DNA of 64,000 nt from Microcebus murinus. Lineage: Eukaryota; Chordata; Mammalia; Primates; Cheirogaleidae. Shown here one piece after another: positions 23,901 through 35,339 of the stretch; the first letter of the stretch is position 1, and the number at the start of each line of letters is the position of its first letter. A program made the position numbers and the translations under genes. The stretch covers positions 63,758,501 through 63,822,500 of the forward strand of contig NC_134117.1 of assembly GCF_040939455.1 (NCBI RefSeq). The letters are read 5' to 3'. A model generated the notes under the pieces. The model worked only from the letters and a program-made list of their open reading frames with translations, made no database searches and was not told the DNA's origin.

Positions 23901-24595
23901 GAGGAAGCAGAGCAGGAGGCCAAGGTTAATGCCAGGTGGGGGGACTGGGGAAGCGTGCACAGCTGAGCCGATTCTGAGTTGCTCATGGGAAAATGGATAC
24001 TATTTCAAAAGGCGGAGATTAAAGGGAGAGTTTTGCTAGATGGAGGCATTTTTCTAGAACATTCCTCAGTGTAGGAGGTAGGGGCTTTCAAAACTCTGTA
24101 TTCATGATTCTCTATGGACATTTTTTTCTTGTAGTCTGTCTTGTCACTACTTACATAACTAAGGTTTTGAACATTTGTGTGCTTATATTTTTGGTGAGAT
24201 TGTTTTAAATAAATATCTTTGAAGTTAGCAATTTGAGTTCTTGGGGTCTTCTGACACCTGCTCAGACTACCTACAAGTTGCTTTTCCTGGTTTGTAGATA
24301 CCCCTTCATTGGCTCTTAATTTTGGCTGGAATCTCAGTCTGTCTGTTTTTTCCATTCATGAAGCAATCGCTTGTCCTGGCCAGAGAGGAGGAAAAGAAAG
24401 GCAACATACTGCTGGATGGCTCAAATTTTTTTCTGTCTTATTGAAGATACTGGGACAGGGAAAAAGGAGAACAAGGATGGGCCTTTCAGTCTGGTTAGTG
24501 CAAACAAGAGTTCCTCTCTGGCCAGGGATGAAGAAAGAAGGACAGTGTTCTTTCAGTGTGGACATTCTCAAGGTACATTTACATTTATTCATTAT
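23901..24595. other. Unassigned intron with overlapping open frames
   Basis: Frames of 116 codons (24005-24355, minus) and 126 codons (24309-24689, plus), with overlapping shorter ones on both strands, show no recognised domain and no splice support. I read them as chance frames in moderately GC-balanced DNA. Confidence 0.4.
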
Positions 24596-24740
24596 TTTTC
24601 CCCCAAAAGCATGGAAGGAGTACATGCTGTGTATTAGAACTCGGCCTATTCAAAGTTCACAGTCTGGTGAAGGGGAAAGAAACATGTAAACTAGCATTTA
24701 TAGTGCAATGTGATAAGAGCTATGACAAAGGGAATGTAGG
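24596..24740 (-). mobile_element. L2 LINE fragment, antisense
   Basis: 'gttcacagtctggtgaaggg', 'gtgcaatgtgataagagcta' and 'tgacaaagggaatgtaggat' follow the antisense L2 consensus order. Confidence 0.5.
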
Positions 24741-25209
24741 ATGCTGTGTCTTTGAGGACAGATAAGAGAGGCTGCAAATAATAGCTTGAGAAGACAGACG
24801 CCTGAGCCACACAAGGATTAGGTGGGCCAAGGAGGGGGTGCTTCTTTTTAATAATTATGGGCATTTGGTGAGTGATTTTGTAAAGAAAATATAGCACATT
24901 CATTTGCCCTAATTAAGTTTACTTTGCAGTTAATTACACTGAGTGACCTTGGGGATGTATAAATGCTTGAATACACACTTAATATAAGATGAGCACAAAT
25001 ACCACTGACACATGGGTGTGTGTTGCAAAAATGATAGAGGGTTGTCTGTGTTTAAGTAATGATAATCATCCTGTCTCACTAGATCCTGGAAATTTTTCAG
25101 TTATCTAATGGAATAATATGCATTTCTTATAAACCTCTCAAGAAAAGTTAATTACAGCATACTTTATATTAAAGGATACTTTTTGGAGGGATGCTAACAA
25201 CAAATTTAA

Positions 25210-25320
25210 AAAAAGATGCTATCACAGCTCTAAGGAAGAGCCAACATTTACTGAACACACACTATGTGTTTTTACTTATATTCGTTTATTTAATTCTCAT
25301 AAAAACACTTAGTGGACATT
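25210..25320 (-). mobile_element. MIR SINE fragment, antisense
   Basis: 'aacatttactgaacacacac', 'tatgtg' and 'tatttaattctcataaaaac' are the antisense 3' half of MIR. A second antisense MIR piece follows at 25765; with the spacing this could be one element opened by a roughly 450-base insertion, or two copies. Confidence 0.6.
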
Positions 25321-25764
25321 GTTGGCTATTGCTCATATTTCATCCCTCGTGGCCTGTTCTACCAACTGAATTCTAGTTTTACTCTGGTAGTTAGCTTGCC
25401 ACCCTTCACATGGCCATGCATCTACTTCACTAAACTACTCAGAGGAATGCCAGTGCCCATGCTGGAGACTGTTATAGAGGTGGGCAAGGGATTCAAGTCT
25501 TACTGATGGAATAGGAGTGGTGATATCTAGATGCAATGCCTAAAATCACGACAGCTACCTGTCGTGAGAGCCTAGCCTAAGGATAAAATCACTGATGGTT
25601 CAGCAAAATGAGCTCTCTATTGGAGAGCCCATTATGTCCTTGAATTAGACAACCAAGAAACCACTTCTTGTTCAGTGAGATGATGTTATTTGTCTCATAT
25701 GATGTATCTGATTTAAGCCATTTTGAGTTGCGTTTTCTGAATTCACAGCCAAAATAATTCTAAT

Positions 25765-25920
25765 GGTTAGGTACTCTCATTTTACTCATTTTACAGATAA
25801 GGAAACTGAGGATTAAAGTAATTAAGTAACTTATCCAAGATCAGATAGCTAATTAAACATCAGAACCAGGATCAAATTCAAGTCTGTTTTACTCCAAAAC
25901 CTAGTGGTTAATTTTTGGCT
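25765..25920 (-). mobile_element. MIR SINE fragment, antisense
   Basis: 'gttaggtactctcattttac', 'ttacagataaggaaactgag', 'agtaacttatccaagatcag' and 'aaccaggatcaaattcaagt' are the antisense MIR core in order. Confidence 0.8.
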
Positions 25921-26044
25921 ATGCCTCTTCCACATATATGTATTTATTGGAAATACATTACACTAAAGCACTGAAACCAATGCCAAACATGTCTGATAGT
26001 TCAAATGTATAATCTGTAAGAAAGCCACCTTCCTCAGTTTTTTA

Positions 26045-26270
26045 TATCGGGTTGGCAGAGTTTCTCAGTAACAGACCAGGTAATAAATATTTTAGGCTTT
26101 GAGCATCAAGTAGTCTCTGTCACAACTACACAACTCATTGCAGCTGAAAAGCAGCCATAGACATTACACAAACAAATGAACTTAGCTGTGTCCCAAAAAT
26201 TACAATTACAAAAATAGGAGAAAGCCCATATTTGGCCTACAGACCATAGTTTTCTGACCCCTGTTGTACA
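26045..26270 (-). mobile_element. hAT-Charlie-type MITE
   Basis: Reads 'aataaatattttaggctttg', 'tctctgtcacaactacacaa', 'gaaaagcagccatagacatt' and 'catatttggcctacagacca', ending 'ttttctgacccctg'. This order is that of a common mammalian non-autonomous hAT element. The ends still show weak inverted similarity. No transposase. Confidence 0.7.
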
Positions 26271-26929
26271 TGAGCTCTGTCTGATTCTTGGCGAAGGGTT
26301 CAACAACTAGGCTGGCTAAAAGTTTGTCTCCTAGGTGTGTCCAAAAAATGTCACACCAGTAGAAGAGAAGAGGATACATGGAGTACAGTGTGGGAAGGGA
26401 CAGAGAATCCTCTTCCTTTGCTAAACTCTAAGGTGTCAAGAAGAGTGGCATTGTAGTGCAGATTGGGAAACAGCTTAAGCCAATGTCAAGGGAGGAGGAT
26501 CTCATAACTCCCACTATTAGAGAGGCAGAATTAGACAGTAGGTTGCTAGCCTACTCACTGTACCTTTACTTGGAATTTCTACAAATGGAGAGATAAGGAT
26601 TAGAAATGGACAGATGATTGTAGCTATTTGACTTTAGATTTAATTGTTTTCCAACAAAGAGAATGGACCAGTTTTTTCAAACAATATTCTAAAACAAAGA
26701 TCTGGGAGTTGGGTTTTGTCAATAAGGCAAAGAGCTTTGGGGAAGTATATGAAAGGTTTTCCTTCTTTTTCCTCAAATGGTTTACAAAGCCATAGCATGA
26801 AATTGTGGTTTTTATGCAGAATCTAAAATGTTGAGACATATTTATCACCTTTGACTTCCTGCTAACCTGAAAACATAAAAGAGGGTTTATAGAAAACCAA
26901 GGTTGAAAGATAGGAAAGTTTTCACTCTT
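26271..26929. other. Unassigned intron
   Basis: No repeat or exon recognised. Opposed short frames near 26624-26848 overlap and are not genes. Confidence 0.5.
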
Positions 26930-27480
26930 CCTCCCAGCCTCTGGCAGCCATTAATCTGCATTCTGTCTCTGTAGATTTGCCTATTCTGGACTTTTCATAG
27001 AAATGGAATCATATAACATATAGTCTTATATCTACCTTCTTTCACTAAGCATAATGCCTTTAAGGTTCACCCATGATATAGTCATTTATTACTTTTATTG
27101 GTGAATGATATTCAGTTATTTCCACTTTTTGACTACTATGAATGGTAGTTCTGTGAACATTCATATGTAACTATAAACATTTGTTTTCAGTTCTCTTGGC
27201 TGAGGAATAGAATTGCTGGGTCATATGTTAACTCTGTTTAACATTTTGAGAAATTGCCAAACTGTCTTCCACAGCAGCTGTACCATTTTATTCCCAACAG
27301 CAGAGTGTGAGGGTTCCAGTTTCTCCATATACTTGCCAACATCTGTCCGTTCTAGTCAAGTGATATTTCATTGTTGTTTTGATTTTTCATTTATATAAAA
27401 ACTAATGATTTTGAACATATTTCCATGTGTTTATTGGGAATATGCATATATTCTCTGAGGATATGTCTATTCCAATAGAA
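26930..27480 (-). mobile_element. Old L1M LINE 3' part, antisense
   Basis: 'agatttgcctattctggact', 'gaaatggaatcatataacat', 'gaattgctgggtcatatgtt', 'ttgccaaactgtcttccaca', 'agctgtaccattttattccc' and 'gttgttttgatttttcattt' give the antisense ORF2 C-terminal region of an L1M, in order. All frames are broken. Confidence 0.85.
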
Positions 27481-27509
27481 AGAAACATTTTAAAGAAGAA
27501 AAATCATAA

Positions 27510-27690
27510 GATAAAATTAATATTTACTGGGTGTCTATAATACATTGGGGCCTTTCAACTGTAATAAAATGAATGAGTAGTATTTTAAAGTACATTATAG
27601 AAATAAGACTCAGGGAAATTGAGAACTTGCTGAAAAGCAAGTGGTTATGTTTGAGTCAAGAGTCAAATAAGATCCATAGACCTTTTCTTT
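27510..27690 (-). mobile_element. Possible MIR SINE, antisense, degraded
   Basis: 'atttactgggtgtctataat' and 'gactcagggaaattgagaac' fall at the right spacing for antisense MIR, but the middle is lost. Confidence 0.4.
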
Positions 27691-28199
27691 GTGCCCTACC
27701 TATTGCTTATCTACATTTTCACAGATTCCTGAGACAAACACAGTTGAATGATGCATAGCATGGGTACCTCGCCTGTGTGGCAAAAAAAAAAAATAATGTA
27801 AAAATCTTTGGAGGAATAATGCAGAAAAGTGTCAGTTCTCTTGCTGAAATCAGCACAATGGTCAAGTTGTAGGCCATGCACTTGTGAGATCATCACATAT
27901 TTCTGGTGATTGGTGGGGCACCTCACTCTCTATTGATCTAAGCTATTTAGTAGGAAATGGGAAATCCAGGAGCTTCCTTATGAAGGGTTTCTTTATATTT
28001 CATGATGCCATAGCCACATTCAGTGTCCACAAACAAATGCTTAGAGGTCAGTGAGCGCTGGATGTTAGGAGTACTTGTCCAGCACCTAGCAGAGTGCAGA
28101 CTGGGCGCTTGGCAGTCACACATGCCTGCTAGTTCTTGAGAGGCAGCCACAGGCCTTATGATCTCTGAACTGATTTCCTCACTTCCACTCCAGAAACTA

Positions 28200-28490
28200 G
28201 TACAGTATTTAGCAGTCTTATAATAGATACTCAATGATAGATTGTTAAATAAATAAATGACTTTAGTTGGTGCTTAATACATATGTGTTGACTTATTCAG
28301 TAAAAGATAAAGAAGAGAAAGAAGTGCCTGGTGCCAAGCTTTGTGCAAGACCCACTACTATGTATTGTCTCCTTTTCTCACTAGGCTTCATGAAACCTGT
28401 GTTTTCATAAATGCAACATACTTACGTTCAAAATGCCGGTAAGTGGTGAAGTGGGAATGTAAGCCCGGATCTGCAAAAGTACATTGTAGA
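28200..28490. mobile_element. L2 3' tail (+) followed by MIR (-)
   Basis: About 28205-28285 has the L2 tail style ('agatactcaatgatagattg', 'ttaaataaataaatgac'). About 28310-28485 follows antisense MIR ('agtgcctggtgccaagcttt', 'gtaagtggtgaagtgggaat'). Both are old and diverged. Confidence 0.45.
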
Positions 28491-30179
28491 GCATTAAGCT
28501 AGTTATTTAGATCTAGGCATACTTAATTCCACGTAATGAGGCCAAAACACAGAGACCCAATATGGTATCAAGAAAGAAGACTTTTCCCCTTTTGCTTCAG
28601 GTGAGACCTACATTGTCACTGAAGAAGATGAATGGGGGTACAGAGGATGAGCCTTTTTTAGGGAAGTTAAATGATTGATGTATCAGGTACTTTATGTGAG
28701 GAGATTTGGAAAACACCGTAATTCTTTTATAACCTAATTGGGTATCCCTAAGACCTGGATGTTGTCAAAATGATAAATGTCTCAGTGACTGAGCAAATTC
28801 TAGATTGTTTGTTTTAAACACACGTAGCATTTTAGGGGTTAATGCTACATTATTGATTTCCTTTTTATTTAGTAAGTGGCTTTCTTTTTTTAAGTTTGGA
28901 TATGTTGACATTCATGTATCTTAAGCTTCCTAGTGCCCTTTTGGCTTTTAATATAGTCTCTTTGTGTCTTGTTAGTCCTTAAGACTTTGGTTGTATGCTT
29001 GCATTTCCTCTCCTCCTTACGTGAACCTTTCATTTGCCATTATGTCTAGGAACTTGCAGCTTTTCCACCTGATTTAGCCTTCCTTGATCTACCGTTGTGT
29101 TACCTATCCATATGCTAGTTAGGGTGAGGGCTGGCGACTCAAGATGGATTAAAGACACAGTCCTTTTACTTGAACAACTATCTATTAGTTTTTTCAAGTA
29201 CATTAATATAATTTTTATAATTTTTGCAGTCAGCCATCCTTCTCCTTTAAATATCTTTGACACTTTTTTTCTTTTCTTTGTTTGAAACTTCTCTTGATTG
29301 ACCTTTCTTCAGACCCTGATTTATAGGCAGGATGCCAAGAATCTGACAGTGGTGGCTGGAGGTGGGTGTCAGAGTTAGTCCTGTTATAATCTCAGTCTCT
29401 CAACTCATCCCAAATGAGCACACAATAGAAGGAAAAACATGTTTCCTATGCAAAGGCAGCATTAAAAGAAGTCTAGTTCTCACTTCAACCCACTCTCCAA
29501 GTCTTTTTCACAAATAAATGTGCAGCCACCCTACCACTACTGGCAAAACTGCCCTCTCTGTGAACTCTCCTAGATTTTTTCTGCTTCGATCATGACACTT
29601 GACATAGTTAGCAAATGAATACGCAGGGCTTCCAACTAGGCCCATGAAGCTGCAGTGCCCATGCCTTCCTCCTGCCCTATACAGAGAAGGAAGTGTGTGG
29701 ATTTCTGAGCACTCAGATATGAGCTAAGGGGAAAGATAAGATTTAAAATAATTGAAGTGAATGATGTTCACTTTTATGAAGGAATTTGGAGAATCATGTC
29801 AATGTTTAGACATTATTTCAAAGCTATAAAATAATGAAAAGGAAATTTGAAAGAGAAAGTAATAGAAATCCCAGAGTCAAGCACTGTCATCATTTTATTT
29901 TTGTGCCCCTCTCCTTCCCTTCAATACCTACCTTGCATAGTGTTTCAGTATGGGTGCAAAATATGGGTATTGGGTAGATGGTGCCAAGATAAGAGGATTA
30001 CTAAACAATAGTAGCACCTCCTAATTGCTCTTACATTTACTTACTCTGGAGTGAGTAATAGTAATACTGTGTTTGACATGGAGAGGCTCAAATATATGTG
30101 CCTTAAAAGACTCTAAAACTTGACGCAGTGGAACGGGCAGAATGTTAAAGGGGGTTCATTATGGGGTTGGTTTTTCTGG
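28491..30179. other. Unassigned intron
   Basis: No confident repeat or exon. Frames at 29030-29285 on both strands overlap and lack domains. Confidence 0.45.
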
Positions 30180-30305
30180 TTTTTCCTGCCTTTCCATTGA
30201 CTCATTGTGAAATCCTAAGAATATTATGTGATCTCTCCACGTTTCAGTTTCTCTTCCATAAAATGAAAATAATATTTATATGTGATTGATAGGTTTACTC
30301 CAAGC
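30180..30305 (+). mobile_element. MIR SINE fragment, sense
   Basis: 'tgtgatctctccacgtttca', 'gtttctcttccataaaatga' and 'aaataatatttatatgtgat' follow sense MIR order. Confidence 0.6.
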
Positions 30306-30696
30306 ATTATTATCACATGTCAACTTCTAAAGTCTCTATTATCCAAAGGTTGTCTGGTTTGAATTGTTAAAGCTCAAGACAGCTTTAGACCATGAGAGCA
30401 GAACTGCTGTAGAGCACTGTGCTTCATTAATTGTATCAACTATAAAGATATTCCAATGATTTTTTTCTAGATGGCAAATAACCACTGCCCAAATCTGCCT
30501 GAATGGTGCACCCTCTTTCTGCCCTGGATGTTGTGCACCAGGGTTCCCACCCTCCACCGTATTAATGCAGAAACCAAAGGGCTAACAGCTGGCACCACCA
30601 GGGGCTCCAGGACCCTGCCTCATTTTTATGGATGCACAGATTTATTCCAATTAGTCCTGCCATTTCCATGCCACTTATTAATTATTTTATTTATCT

Positions 30697-31600
30697 ATTT
30701 TTTTTATTTTAGCGTATTATGGGGGTACAAGTGTTAAGGTTACACATATTGCCCATCAAGTAAGAGCTTCAAGCATATCCATCCCCCAAACGTTGCACAT
30801 CTTACTCATTGCAGTTGTATATACCCCTCCCCACCTCCCCCCTCCCACCCTCCCAACACCCGATAAATGTTACTCCTATATGTCCACTTGGGTATTGATC
30901 CATTAATACCAATTTGCTGGTGAGTACATGTGGTGCTGGTTTTTCCATTCTTGAGATACTTCACTTAGTAGAATGGGTTCCAGCTCTATCCAGAATATAC
31001 AAGAGGTGCTAAATCACCATTGTTTCTTAAAGCTGAGTAGTATTCCATGGTATACATGTACCACATTGTATTAATCCACTCATGAATTGATGGGCACTTG
31101 GGTTGTTTCCACAGCTTTGCAATTGTGAATTGTGCTGCTATAAACATTCGAGTGCAGGTGTCTTTTTCATAAAGTGACTTTTGATCTTTTGGGTAGATGC
31201 CCAGTAGTGGAATTGCTGGATCAAATGGTAGATCTAGTAGTATCGCTTTGAGGTATCTCCATATTGCTTTCCGCAGAGGTTGAACTAGTTTGCAGTCCCA
31301 CCAGCAGTGTAGGAGTGTTCCTATCTCTCCACATCCACACCAGCATTTGTTGTTTGGGGACTTTCTGATAAAGGCCATTCTCACTGGAGTTAAGTGATAT
31401 CTCATTGTGGTTTTGATTTGCATTTCCCTGATGATTAGAGATGTTGAACATAGTTTCATATGTTTCTTGGCCATTATTCTGTCCTTTTTTGAGAAGTTTC
31501 TGTTCATGTCCTTTGCCCATTTTTTGATAGGGTTGTTTGATTTTTTTCTTGCTGATTTTCCTGAGTTCTAAATAGATTCTAGTAATATCACCTCCGCTCA
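30697..31600 (-). mobile_element. 5'-truncated L1 LINE, antisense, with ORF2 C-terminus
   Basis: On the minus strand the end of L1 ORF2 (the endonuclease/reverse-transcriptase protein of L1) is readable. The 173-residue frame at 30986-31507 contains the family marks [52 protein letters not shown] and [13 protein letters not shown]. The upstream piece is frameshifted into a second frame (31221-31721), so the ORF is broken. The 3' UTR with its C-rich tract and T-rich edge lies near 30697-30900. Only about 0.9 kb of a roughly 6 kb element remains, lacking the 5' UTR, ORF1, endonuclease and catalytic RT. I could not find clear target-site duplications. Confidence 0.93.
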
Positions 31601-31879
31601 TACTTTGCAAACAAGAAATCTGAATGTGAGGGAGAGTTCTTGAATAAACAAACTTATGCATGTGTATTAAAAAATAAACTGCTTTATGTTTCACATGACT
31701 ATTAGTCTCATGTACATTCACAGAAACATAGGTACATTTTCATTATTTATTTCCAAAACCATTACTATAGTATTACTGATTTGGAGTGACAAGGTGCTGT
31801 TACTTTATCATTCTGAAGGTGTGCCTGTGTTGTTGATATAATCATCATTGTTACAACCATGTGGTACTTATTCACTTAG
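31601..31879. other. Unassigned intron
   Basis: No repeat or exon recognised in this gap between an L1 and an L2. Confidence 0.5.
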
Positions 31880-32235
31880 AAAGCATGCATCAAGTGCCTA
31901 CTATGTGTCAGGCTTTGCTATAAATTATGGGGACACAGCGATGACCTCGCCAGATCCCGAAGAACTCATAATCTAGTTTGAGAAGAGGGTGGAGAACAAA
32001 CGTGTAAGCAGATAAATTGCAATTCAGAGTGATTCTCATAGTATTAGAGTTAGCAAGGAAGTGCTGTTGGAGCACTCAATGTTTGCAGCTACTTCTGACC
32101 TGAAGAGCTGGGAAAGACTTTAGTAGGAGCATACATTTCACATAGATCTTAAACAATTAGGATTTTTTTGAGGAGATCAGGAGGCATATATTAATATTAT
32201 AGCTGTGTATTTGAGGTAAGGGATCAGTGTATTTC
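31880..32235 (-). mobile_element. L2 LINE, antisense, left piece
   Basis: 'aagtgcctactatgtgtcag', 'attatggggacacagcgatg', 'agaactcataatctagtttg' and 'gtgctgttggagcactcaat' follow the antisense L2 3' region. The element seems to continue after the hAT insertion at 32236-32440. Confidence 0.65.
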
Positions 32236-32440
32236 CAGGCGTCCTCAAACTACGGCCCACGGGCCACATGGGGCCCGCCTAGCTCATTTATCTGGCCCTC
32301 GGGTGTTTTTGCCCACCACTGCCTGTCCTGCTTAGCAACCAACTCCTCCCCAGCCCACAGTGCGCACTCTCCAACGGTGCGCACCCCTCCAACTGAGGGA
32401 CAGTGAACTGGCCCCCTGTATAAAAGTTTGAGGACCCCTG
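32236..32440. mobile_element. Short non-autonomous hAT transposon with intact inverted termini
   Basis: The left end CAGGCGTCCTCAAACT (32236-32251) and the reverse complement of the right end, CAGGGGTCCTCAAACT (32425-32440), match at 15 of 16 bases. The body is GC-rich (GGCCCACGGGCCACATGGGG and so on) and 205 bases long, with no transposase. It interrupts antisense L2 sequence. I recognise the termini as a short hAT family frequent in lemur DNA, but the exact family name needs a library match. The flanking 8-mers (TGTATTTC and ATTTAAAC) do not form a convincing target-site duplication. Confidence 0.88.
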
Positions 32441-32700
32441 ATTTAAACTGTTAATGGAGCCCAAGGAATATAAGGGAGAGACCAGGAAATACGGTCCAGG
32501 GAGCCTTCTCTGAAGGCTTGTGTGGGGAGTGACAGAATGAGCTAGGAAGTGTTCCTTAATCTTGTATAATGAAAGCCCAGTAAGGTTTTAGGCGCAGTAT
32601 GAAGAGAGCTCGTAGGTGCTATTGAGGTGGGTGTGTCCACTCTTGGCTGAGTAATAGAAACCAGTTGTGGGGTGTAGGAAGACCAGACAGGAAGCTATTG
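32441..32700 (-). mobile_element. L2 LINE, antisense, right piece
   Basis: After the hAT element the text ('cagggagccttctctgaagg', 'gagctaggaagtgttcctta', 'agaccagacaggaagctatt') resumes an antisense L2-like order. Diverged. Confidence 0.5.
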
Positions 32701-33599
32701 CTACGTGTGCAAGGAACTTTCACCCACTATATGTCACCTAAGGATACATCTGGGAAATAAAAGTGTCCCATAGAATGAAATAGTCTCCAACATGGATGGC
32801 TGTGTTATTTTGAAAGGCCATTTTATGTGGGAAATCAAGTCTCGATTAGAAGATTGCTTGGGGAACAGAGCGCCAGAAGGAGGACGGCTGTGTAATTCAG
32901 CCCTGTCCTCTCATCAGAATCCCTTAATGCGCCTGACTTGAAACTTAGGTACAGGCATGAAGTCTGTCAGCTGAGGTCCCATTGTGCTGCAGAAGCTTAA
33001 AAGGGCCCCACCAACATAGGCTCAGCACTCTTCTTTTTAGAGTTCAAGATTGACCGGTCACCTACAAATATCCACGTTCTTTCCTTAACTGAAGGTGTTG
33101 AAGTACATGCTACTTACCACTCACACGTAAGTCAGGTAACATTTGAAACAGTGGGAAATGGCCCTGCTGGCAGCCAGACCATGTTTTTTTTTTTTTTTTT
33201 TCCTAATGAGCACACGTGATAGTCAATCAAGCTATTCTGTGACTTTTTTTGGAACCAGAGGCAAGGCCACCCTGCAACCGCAAAAAATGCCTAAATATCT
33301 CCTTCTTCTGACCAAAGTGAGTAAGTGACTGCTACTTCTGAGACAATGACAAGCCCACCATAGTCCTCCGGCATCTCTCATTAGGATGTTGAAGCTACTG
33401 AGTCACCAAATTGTCTCCACTTCTTCATAGCGTCCAATCCACGATGCAGCTCTGCTTTCCTGAGAGAGAACTCGGCCTGTGGAGTAGTCAGCTTGCAGTT
33501 CACACTCCCTGGCAAGGGTGTTTTGTAGGGAGGAATGAAGTCTCTGTGGTCACACCAAAAATCTCATCTACAGGAGATGAAAATCTGTAATGAAGGGTC
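32701..33599. other. Unassigned intron with a T18 run
   Basis: Mostly unique-looking. It includes a homopolymer T18 at 33184-33201 with no recognisable SINE body next to it. The stretch 32860-33540 is moderately GC-balanced without repeat signatures. Confidence 0.5.
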
Positions 33600-33775
33600 T
33601 GTGTGAGGATAATTATTCAGTAAATATTAAATAACTACTGGGAAGCAGGTGAAGGGCTAGTTACTAGGAACACATATACTGCACACACATGCTCACGGCC
33701 ATAAAACACATGTTTGTATCTTCCAGAAGCTTATGGCCTATGGGACAAACAAATGAAAATAATGGAAGTTATTGT
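33600..33775 (-). mobile_element. Possible L2 fragment, antisense
   Basis: 'ccagaagcttatggcctatg' followed by 'gacaaacaaatgaaaataat' matches the antisense L2 step '..gagctt..ctagtgggg..gacaaacaa..'. The rest is degraded. Confidence 0.4.
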
Positions 33776-34299
33776 TTCTAGTAACAAATCTCAGAATATC
33801 CCCTAGGGTGAGGCTCACTTTTGTTAGACTTTGATACATGAGCTCAAAGGCTGGGCTTGCCAGGCCTGCGTGTTACCTGTGGCTGGAGGCCCTGAGTGGC
33901 AGTAAAACGTCTTTGCTTGAAAGAGTGAAAGACAAAGAGCAGAGAGTGAGGTAGGCAGGACCTTGAACTGAATGGGGGAAGAGCCAGAGAGAAGAGAGCT
34001 TTCACGTGGCAACACAACCAGAGGGATGGTAGAGAACAGAAATATCTAATGGGGATTTTTTTTTCTGAAGTTTTCTGTCTTTTATTGTGTGCTCTGGACG
34101 AAATCTAAAGATGGATGTTGAGTGCGTGGGGGGAGCAAGTTGGCACCCTGCAGAGGGGATCATGTGCAAGGGCCCCGGGGGACATGGGACATTTGAACAG
34201 CTGTGGCCTGTGCACTGAAAATGGGGAGCTGGAAGCTTCATTGTAGATAAAATTGAGAGTTATGGGCATGTATGTTAACAGATAGGATCACCCAGGGAA
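33776..34299. other. Unassigned intron
   Basis: Moderately GC-balanced, with no repeat or exon that I recognise. Minus-strand frames here (33824-34015 and 34002-34241) lack domains. Confidence 0.45.
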
Positions 34300-34477
34300 G
34301 CTGGTTCTCAGAGGGTGCATGGGAGTTACCTGGAGAGCTTCCAAAGCAGCACCTGGGGTCCACTTCCAGAGTTTCTGATGCAGAATGTTGGAGATGGGGC
34401 CCATGAATTAGCATTTCTAACACACCCACTTGTAAATGATTCTTTTACTACTGGTTTGAGGACCACACTGAGAATAG
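34300..34477 (+). mobile_element. hAT-Charlie MITE of the MER5/MER20 group
   Basis: 'gggagttacctggagagctt', 'gcacctggggtccacttcca', 'gagtttctgatgcagaatgt', 'tagcatttctaacacaccca' and 'ggtttgaggaccacactgag' follow the MER5/MER20 order from end to end. Non-coding. Confidence 0.8.
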
Positions 34478-34559
34478 CGTTCACCTAGGAAATAAACAAA
34501 AGTGAGAGAAAGAATAGAAATAAAAATGTGACCTGTAGGAAACAGTACAGTAGAGAAAG

Positions 34560-34765
34560 TTCAGCTAAATTGGTTTGAGTCCAGAAGCTCAGAGCTAAGA
34601 GCCATGAAGCCTTAGGCCAATGATTTAAATGCTCTAATAGTCAATGTCTCCATTCGTGAAATAAGGACAATAAATAATAGCACAATTTCGTAGTGTTATT
34701 TTAAGGTCAAAAAAGATAGCTAAAGGAATATGCTTAGCAGGTGCTGAGTGTATCTTAGGAGTTAA
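34560..34765 (+). mobile_element. MIR SINE, sense
   Basis: 'ttggtttgagtccagaagct', 'gccttaggccaatgatttaa', 'gtctccattcgtgaaataag', 'gacaataaataatagcacaa' and 'ggaatatgcttagcaggtgc' give nearly the full MIR. Confidence 0.8.
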
Positions 34766-34799
34766 TTTGAAGGCCAGTCCTTAAGTAATCTGGCATTTA

Positions 34800-35050
34800 A
34801 GGATAGATTAGATGAGACCAAGTTGGCAAAAGCCAAACGGCAAGAGGAAAATCAAGCATATGTGATAACGCAGAAGGTAGAGGAAGAAGGTTTTTCACAA
34901 AGACAAGAGTGGTTACTAGTGTCAGATGCTTTTGAGAATCTCAGCAAGATGAGGAAAAACAAAGTTTAAAAACTCATTGGATTTAGAGATAGCTGGTGAC
35001 ATTGGAATGGGCCATTTTAGTAAAGTGACGTGGAGAGCAGAGATAGTGTC
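34800..35050 (-). mobile_element. L2 LINE fragment, antisense
   Basis: 'agtgtcagatgcttttgaga', 'atctcagcaagatgaggaaa' and 'ttagagatagctggtgacat' match the antisense L2 stretch also seen at 60830-60930, so the two copies support each other. Confidence 0.55.
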
Positions 35051-35339
35051 TATGAAGTATATGGCACAGAGCCTAGCACAAGCCAAGAGCTCCAGTGAGA
35101 GTCGCTGCTATTATTACTATTATGGTTGAAAGCAGTTTGTATGAGCATGTGTTTGCCAGCAGGTAGAAGGAAATACATTCTGCAATTCCCAAATAAATGC
35201 AATTCCATTGAACAAGCTATGTCCCGTGAAGGTTTAAATAAGCTGGGATAGAGTTTCTAAAAAAGCAAGGTTTCAAATTGGAAGGTGGCAGGTACGTCAT
35301 GCAACTTTAACAAGGGCCCTTTCTACATTTGCTGTGAGA

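Noticed and set aside
24005..24689. Opposed frames of 116 and 126 codons
   Set aside because: No domain, overlapping on both strands, with a likely L2 at one end.
30986..31721. Overlapping minus-strand frames of 173 and 166 codons
   Set aside because: They are pieces of a truncated, frameshifted L1 ORF2, not a host gene.
33184..33201. T18 run as the tail of an antisense SINE or processed pseudogene
   Set aside because: No SINE body or gene-like sequence follows on the expected side, and no flanking duplication was found.
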